In this document: positions 5,216-9,474 of the stretch, in pieces | Layout of the letters: each line of letters begins with the position of its first letter | How positions within the stretch are numbered: the stretch's first letter is position 1 | Assembly (NCBI GenBank): GCA_041485125.1 | Contig: JBGPIT010000187.1 | Coordinates: forward strand, 1 to 9,474 | Length of the DNA: 9,474 nt | Reading direction: 5' to 3' | Source: JBGPIT01 sp041485125 | Lineage (GTDB): Bacteria > Desulfobacterota > Binatia > UTPRO1 | The notes under the pieces: generated by a model | What the model was told of the DNA's origin: nothing | Databases searched by the model: none | What the model saw: only the letters and a program-made list of their open reading frames with translations | Program-made: the position numbers and the translations under genes

Positions 5216-6880
5216 ATGCACCCGGCGCGCGCCATGGATGGGGAGCGGCTCGACAACGGCCGGCGCCTCGTCGATGCCTCACCTGCCGACCACGAAGAGG
5301 TCGAGTGGCAGTTCGACGCCCCCGCGCTCGAGGCGGTCGCGCGCTGGCTGACGGCCGGGTTGCCGGATGTCGGGTTGGAGGTCGGCACGCCCGATCTCGT
5401 CACCATTCACGATAGCTACCTCGATACCAACGACCGTCGGCTGCATCGCGCCGGCTACGCGCTGCGGGTTCGCCGCGACGGGCGGGCGCTCGAAGCGACG
5501 CTGAAGGCCCTGGCCCCGGCCGAGGAAGGCGTCAGCCGGCGGCGTGAGATCACCGAGCCCGCCGGCGAAGCCTCGCCGGAGGCGGTGTGTGCGCTGCCCG
5601 GTCCCGTCGGCGCGCGCGTGCGCGCCGTCGCCGGACGCCGAGCGCTCACGACGCTCTTCGACGTGCGCACGCGACGGCGCCGGTTCGCGCTCCGCCGTGA
5701 CGGCGACGACGTCGCCGAGGTCGCGCTCGACGCGACCACCTTCATCGCCCCGCACCGCATGAAGTCGCCGGTGCTCACGCGGGTCGAGGTCGAGGTCGAG
5801 CCGGCAGCCATCGCGCGGGTGACGCCCTTCGTCGACGCGCTCCGCCGCACCTGGCAGCTCACGCCGGCGACCGGGTCGAAGTACGAGATCGGCCTCGCGG
5901 CGAGCGGCCTCGAGGCGCCGGCGCCGCCCGACTTCGGCCCGACCGCGATCGATCCCGGCATGTCGATCGGCGCGGCGGCGTTCGCGGTCCTGCGCGCGCA
6001 GCTCGTGAGGATCGTCGCCTGCGAGCCGGGCACCCGCCTTGGCGAGGACATCGAGGCGCTGCACGACATGCGCGTCGCAGCACGCCGCTTGCGGGTCGCG
6101 ATGAAGCTCTTCGCGGCGGCGCTGCCGGCGCGCGCCGGCCGGTTGCGGGACGAGCTCGGCAAGGTCGGCGACGCGCTCGGTGCGGTGCGCGACCTCGACG
6201 TTCATCTCGCCGAGGTCGAACGCTGGGGAACGCGCGTCGCCCCGGCGGACGCGGCGGCCCTCCAGCCGCTGCTCGTCGAGCTGCGCCGCCGCCGTGCGCG
6301 CGCGCAACGGCGGATGCTGCGCGTCCTCGACGGTCGCCGTTACGAGCGCGTGATCGCCGCCATGGCCCGCATGCTGACGCACGAGCCGGCGCGACGGCCG
6401 CCGCCGGCGCGCCAGGCGATCCTGGCCGGCGCGCCCGATCTCATCCGCAAGCGCTACGGCACGATGCGCAAGCGCGGCGACGCGATCACACAAGAGGCGC
6501 CGGGCGACGAGTACCATCAGCTCCGCATCGCGGCGAAGCGCCTGCGCTACGCGATCGAGTTCTGCCAGGCGCTCTACGACAAGCCCGGGCGCGCGCTCGC
6601 GAGCGAGATCGTCGAGCTGCAAGACGCGCTCGGCCTGCACCAGGACGCGCAGATCATCGGCGGCGAGCTGCGCGAGCTCTGCGAGACGCAGGGACGCCGC
6701 TTGCCGCCGAGCACGGTCTTCATGGTCGGCCAGTTCACCCAGTGGTACGTCGAGCGCGCCGCCGAGGTGCGCGCCGCCTTTCCAAAGCTCTGGGCGCGGG
6801 TACGCGGCAAACGTTGGAAACGGCTGCGGCGTGCAATGGACGCGCGACGCCCGGCGCCGCCGGTCGCTCGCGGGGCCTGA
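5216..6880 (+). CDS. CYTH and CHAD domain protein (polyphosphate/triphosphate-related)
   Basis: This 554-residue cytoplasmic protein has an N-terminal CYTH domain (about 26-230) and a C-terminal CHAD domain (about 248-535). CYTH domains form a beta-barrel tunnel that binds or hydrolyses triphosphates; CHAD domains are basic helical bundles that bind inorganic polyphosphate. CYTH motifs visible are YLDTNDRRLHRAGYALRVRR (68-87), EATLK (93-97), RVEVEVEP and GSKYEIGL. The usual ExExK start motif reads E28-V-E30-W-Q32, so the Lys is replaced by Gln. The CHAD domain shows both halves of its internal repeat: LHDMRVAARRLR around His283 and YHQLRIAAKRLRY around His434, each with the conserved His and Arg/Lys ladder. 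ATG 5216 follows the promoter; ATG 5234 is also possible, without a clear Shine-Dalgarno sequence for either. The pyk start is 29 bases downstream. Confidence 0.92.
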   Translation: MHPARAMDGERLDNGRRLVDASPADHEEVEWQFDAPALEAVARWLTAGLPDVGLEVGTPDLVTIHDSYLDTNDRRLHRAGYALRVRRDGRALEATLKALAPAEEGVSRRREITEPAGEASPEAVCALPGPVGARVRAVAGRRALTTLFDVRTRRRRFALRRDGDDVAEVALDATTFIAPHRMKSPVLTRVEVEVEPAAIARVTPFVDALRRTWQLTPATGSKYEIGLAASGLEAPAPPDFGPTAIDPGMSIGAAAFAVLRAQLVRIVACEPGTRLGEDIEALHDMRVAARRLRVAMKLFAAALPARAGRLRDELGKVGDALGAVRDLDVHLAEVERWGTRVAPADAAALQPLLVELRRRRARAQRRMLRVLDGRRYERVIAAMARMLTHEPARRPPPARQAILAGAPDLIRKRYGTMRKRGDAITQEAPGDEYHQLRIAAKRLRYAIEFCQALYDKPGRALASEIVELQDALGLHQDAQIIGGELRELCETQGRRLPPSTVFMVGQFTQWYVERAAEVRAAFPKLWARVRGKRWKRLRRAMDARRPAPPVARGA

Positions 6881-6909
6881 GCGGCTCGGCCCGCGCGCTG
6901 GATGTCGCG

Positions 6910-8223
6910 ATGACACGGACCCGCGTCGTCGCGACGCTCGGACCCGCGACGTCCTCGCAGGCCGCGATCGCCGCGCTCGTCGACGCCGGCGTCGACGTCT
7001 TCCGCCTCAACTTCTCGCACGGCACCTTCGAGGAGCACGGCGCCGCGATCGCGACGATCCGCCGCGTCGCCGGGGCGCGGCCGGTCGCCGTGCTGCAAGA
7101 CCTCGCCGGCCCGAAGCTCCGCTTGCACGCGCCCGTCGCCGGGAAGTCGGGCGACGTCGTTGCCTTGCCGCTGCCGGCGACGGTGCGTCCCGGCGATCCG
7201 GTGCTGCTCGCCGACGGTCTCATGCAGCTCGAGGTGGTCGATGCCGGCCGGAGCAAGATCGTGATCGGCGGTGCGGTGCCGGCGGGTAAGGGCATCAATC
7301 TGCCGTCGTCGCGGCTCGACATTCCGGCGCTCACCGACCACGACCGCGCGAGCCTGCGCTTCGGGCTCGAGCACGGCGTCGATCTGGTCGCGCTCTCGTT
7401 CGTGCGCCGCGCCGCCGACCTCGACGAAGTGCGCGCGACCGGCGTGCCGGTGATCGCGAAGATGGAGAAGGCCGAGGCCGTCGAGCATGCCGACGAGATC
7501 GTCGCCGCCGCCGACGGCATCATGGTGGCGCGCGGCGACCTCGGTGTCGAGATTCCGTTCGAGCGCGTGCCGATCGTGCAGAAGCAGCTCATCGCGCTCG
7601 CCAATCGAGCGGCGAAGCCGGTGATCACCGCGACGCAAATGCTGCGCTCGATGGTCGCGAGCCCGCTGCCGGCGCGCGCCGAGGCGACCGACGTCGCCAA
7701 CGCCGTCCTCGACGGCACCGACGCGCTGATGCTGAGCGAGGAGACCGCGATCGGCGCCTATCCCGTCGAGACCGTGCGGGCGATGCACCGGATCGCCGCC
7801 GCCGCCGAGCCGTTGCTGGTGCCGCGCTTCACGCGCCCGCTCGACGCCCCGACCGCCGACCGCGACATCGCCGGCGTGATCGCGCACGCGGCGTGCGAGA
7901 TGGCGGCGCGGGTCGAGGCGGCGGCGATCGTCGTGCCGACGCAGTCGGGGGCGACGGCGCGGATGGTCGCGAGCCTCCGGCCGCGCACGGCGATCGTCGC
8001 GCTCACCCGCGACGACACGATCCGCCGGCGGCTCTCGCTGGTCTGGGGCATCACGGCGATCGTCGCGCCGTGGCTCTGCGAAGGCGCGCCGGTCCTCGAG
8101 CTCTTCCGCGACCCGGTGCGGGCGGCGGGGATCGTGCCCGCCGGTGCCCGCGTCGTCGTGACGGCGGGTTGGCCGTTCGCCGCGGGCGGGGTCAGCAACC
8201 TCGTTCACATAGCGACGCTGTGA
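6910..8223 (+). CDS. pyk: Pyruvate kinase, compact form
   Basis: Pyruvate kinase transfers phosphate from phosphoenolpyruvate to ADP, giving pyruvate and ATP. The start at 6910 gives MTRTRVVATLGPAT, the normal family N-terminus; the same frame stays open upstream to 6742, but that part lies inside the CYTH-CHAD gene. At 437 residues it is shorter than the usual about 470. Signatures are RLNFSHG (32-38), IAK184 with E186 and D210 in MVARGDLG as Mg2+ ligands, TQML with T242, and DVANAVLDGTDALML (261-275). The C-terminal domain is complete, ending GGVSNLVHIATL. The B domain (about 72-132) is some 25 residues shorter than in E. coli PykF, and the helix before IAK is also short. K69 in GPKLR, with L65 and L72, is the pattern of K+-independent enzymes. 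PTRAE reads PARAE, and SGETA reads SEETA. It may share a transcript with the upstream gene. Confidence 0.95.
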   Translation: MTRTRVVATLGPATSSQAAIAALVDAGVDVFRLNFSHGTFEEHGAAIATIRRVAGARPVAVLQDLAGPKLRLHAPVAGKSGDVVALPLPATVRPGDPVLLADGLMQLEVVDAGRSKIVIGGAVPAGKGINLPSSRLDIPALTDHDRASLRFGLEHGVDLVALSFVRRAADLDEVRATGVPVIAKMEKAEAVEHADEIVAAADGIMVARGDLGVEIPFERVPIVQKQLIALANRAAKPVITATQMLRSMVASPLPARAEATDVANAVLDGTDALMLSEETAIGAYPVETVRAMHRIAAAAEPLLVPRFTRPLDAPTADRDIAGVIAHAACEMAARVEAAAIVVPTQSGATARMVASLRPRTAIVALTRDDTIRRRLSLVWGITAIVAPWLCEGAPVLELFRDPVRAAGIVPAGARVVVTAGWPFAAGGVSNLVHIATL

Positions 8224-8232
8224 CGATATGAG
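8204..8232 (+). promoter_or_regulatory. Candidate sigma70-like promoter overlapping the 3' end of pyk
   Basis: TTCACA (8204-8209, 5 of 6 matches to TTGACA) and TATGAG (8227-8232, 4 of 6 matches to TATAAT) are separated by 17 bases. The -35 lies inside the last codons of pyk. A start near 8239 would leave a leader of about 33 nt before ATG 8272, so the SELENBP1-type gene can be expressed apart from pyk. Confidence 0.45.
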
Positions 8233-8258
8233 CCGCCGGTAGTCGTCCACACGAACCC

Positions 8259-8269
8259 AGGAGGTGATC
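8259..8269 (+). promoter_or_regulatory. Near-maximal Shine-Dalgarno sequence
   Basis: AGGAGGTGATC is an 11-base perfect complement of the usual bacterial 16S rRNA 3' end. The AGGAGG core ends 7 bases before ATG 8272, which fixes that start. Other long genes in the window show little or no such complementarity, so strong translation is implied. Confidence 0.85.
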
Positions 8270-8271
8270 AG

Positions 8272-9474
8272 ATGCGTGAAGCGCTTTCGGTGAAACTATT
8301 CGCGTTGGCAGTCGCGGTGGTCTGTGCGGTCAACGCCTCGACGGCGCGGGCCGACGAGACCTGCATGTCGCCCTACATGCCGAAGATCACCGGCCAGGAG
8401 GATTACGTCTACGTCTGGACGCTCGGCGTCGACGGTGTCGGCGACGGCTCCGACAAGCTGGTCACGATCGGCGCCAACCCCAAGCGCGAGGGCTACGGCA
8501 AGGTGCTCTCGACCGCGTCGGTCGGCGGCCGCCACGAGGCGCACCACGGCGGCTTCACCGACGACCGCCGCCACTTCTGGGCCGGCGGACTCGACGACAG
8601 CATGATCTACGTCTTCGACCTCGCGACCGATCCCGCCAAGCCGAAGCTGGTGAAGACGATCGACAGCTTCGTCGCGGACAGCGGCGGCGTCGTCGGCCCG
8701 CACACCTTCTACGCGCTTCCCGGCCGCATGCTGATCAGTGGTCTCTCGAACGCGAAGGACGAAGGCGGCAAGACGGCGCTCGTCGAGTACAACAACGACG
8801 GCAAGTACGTGCAGACGCTGTGGCTGCCCGACGACGCGGCCTACGGCTACGACGTCCGGGTGCAGCCGCGCTTGAACCGCATGCTGACGTCGTCCTTCAC
8901 CGGCAAGAAGAACTACATGCGCGACTTCGGCGCGCTGGTCGGCGATCCGGAGGCGATGAAACAGTTCGGCAACACGATGATCGTCTGGGATTTTCACGCC
9001 CGGAAGCCGATCCAGACCTTGCAGGTGCCGGGTGCGCCGCTCGAGATCCGCTGGGCGCTCCAGCCGCGCCACAACTACGGCTTCACCTCGACCGCGCTCA
9101 CCTCGAAGATCTGGCTGATCGCGCAGAAGGCTGACGGCACGTTCGAGGCGAAGGCCGTCGCCGACATCGCCGATCCGTCGAAGACGCCGCTCCCCGTCGA
9201 CATCAGCCTCTCCGCCGACGACCGCTTCCTCTTCGTCGACACGTTCATGGACGGCACCGTCCGCGTCTACGACGTGAGCGATCCGTACCACCCGAAGCAG
9301 GTGCACCAGCAGAAGATCGGCTCACAGGTGAACATGGTCTCCGAGACCTGGGACGGCGAGCGCGTCTACTTCACCTCGTCGCTGCTGGCCAACTGGGACA
9401 AGAAGGGCAAGGACGACGAGCAGTTCCTGAAAGCGTACCGTTGGGACGGGAAGAAGCTCACGGCGCTCTTCGCC
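8272..9474 (+). CDS. Exported SELENBP1-family protein, probable methanethiol oxidase (3' partial)
   Basis: 401 residues are visible and the frame is open to the window end; the family is usually about 440-470 long, so a short C-terminus is missing. Residues 1-27 form a signal peptide with cleavage after ARA, implying a periplasmic protein. The rest resembles selenium-binding protein 1: HEAHHGG (88-94), matching the ELHHSG region, GPHTFYAL with H144, PLEIRW (256-261), DISLSADDRFL (310-320), YDVSDP (333-338) and a C-terminal YFTSSLLANWDK block. Characterised bacterial members oxidise methanethiol to formaldehyde, H2S and H2O2 with copper. The human selenium-linked Cys57 position aligns with Thr50 here, and only Cys31 follows the signal peptide. 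Copper-maturation partners (SCO1-like, MauG-like) often lie beside such genes and would be downstream, outside the window. The activity is inferred; the family assignment is firm. Confidence 0.88.
   Translation, partial: MREALSVKLFALAVAVVCAVNASTARADETCMSPYMPKITGQEDYVYVWTLGVDGVGDGSDKLVTIGANPKREGYGKVLSTASVGGRHEAHHGGFTDDRRHFWAGGLDDSMIYVFDLATDPAKPKLVKTIDSFVADSGGVVGPHTFYALPGRMLISGLSNAKDEGGKTALVEYNNDGKYVQTLWLPDDAAYGYDVRVQPRLNRMLTSSFTGKKNYMRDFGALVGDPEAMKQFGNTMIVWDFHARKPIQTLQVPGAPLEIRWALQPRHNYGFTSTALTSKIWLIAQKADGTFEAKAVADIADPSKTPLPVDISLSADDRFLFVDTFMDGTVRVYDVSDPYHPKQVHQQKIGSQVNMVSETWDGERVYFTSSLLANWDKKGKDDEQFLKAYRWDGKKLTALFA

Noticed and set aside
6742..6909. Upstream extension of pyk by 56 codons
   Set aside because: It overlaps the CYTH-CHAD gene in another frame, is Arg/Ala-rich, and the family N-terminus begins exactly at 6910.
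5279..6916. 545-codon open frame on the minus strand
   Set aside because: It mirrors the CYTH-CHAD gene; composition is Arg/Ala-rich and no family motif is visible.
6574..8250. 558-codon open frame on the minus strand
   Set aside because: It is antisense to pyk, which carries all pyruvate kinase signatures; the translation is low-complexity Arg/Asp/His/Gly.
8296..9306. 336-codon open frame on the minus strand
   Set aside because: It is antisense to the SELENBP1-type gene, which has a signal peptide, a strong ribosome-binding site and family motifs.

Overview
This is a high-GC bacterial window in which every recognisable gene lies on the plus strand. Gene density, GC-rich codon use and gene content suggest a deltaproteobacteria-like lineage or a related uncultivated phylum. 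The content includes secreted Cys-rich repeat proteins, a CYTH-CHAD protein and an exported SELENBP1/methanethiol-oxidase-type protein. Candidatus Binatota is a reasonable guess, but no marker gene is present, so this is inference only. No RNA gene, insertion sequence, prophage or CRISPR array is visible, and no gene-free stretch exceeds 300 bases.

Layout. (1) Positions 1-1814: the C-terminal half of dihydroxy-acid dehydratase (ilvD). Its stop overlaps by ATGA the start of an exported, internally duplicated Cys-rich protein of unknown function. (2) Positions 1815-2728: a spacer with a perfect palindrome, then a two-gene unit encoding a 68-residue lipoprotein and a 132-residue single-TM or exported protein with a tandem Glu/Arg/Thr/Val repeat. 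This unit begins with a ribosome-binding site buried in a GAAA-tetraloop hairpin and ends in a very strong two-hairpin terminator. (3) Positions 2729-5141: a promoter-like region with tandem TTGACAT elements, then a large secreted protein with four Cys-pair repeats fused to a right-handed parallel beta-helix. (4) Positions 5142-8223: a sigma70-like promoter, a CYTH-CHAD protein and, 29 bases later, a compact pyruvate kinase. (5) Positions 8204-9474: a promoter overlapping the end of pyk, a near-maximal Shine-Dalgarno sequence and an exported SELENBP1-family protein that runs off the window.

How the genes fit together. ilvD (branched-chain amino acid synthesis) and pyk (glycolysis) are housekeeping genes. 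CYTH-CHAD and pyk may form one transcription unit with a phosphate/polyphosphate and energy theme. The SELENBP1-type protein, if a methanethiol oxidase, would release formaldehyde, H2S and H2O2 in the periplasm. The Cys-rich protein, the small repeat pair and the beta-helix protein all look exported and have no assigned function; they are the least explained part of the window. I do not see a clear new multi-gene system. The strongest leads are the small repeat-gene pair with its structured control elements, the two Cys-repeat proteins and the altered active-site residues in the CYTH domain.
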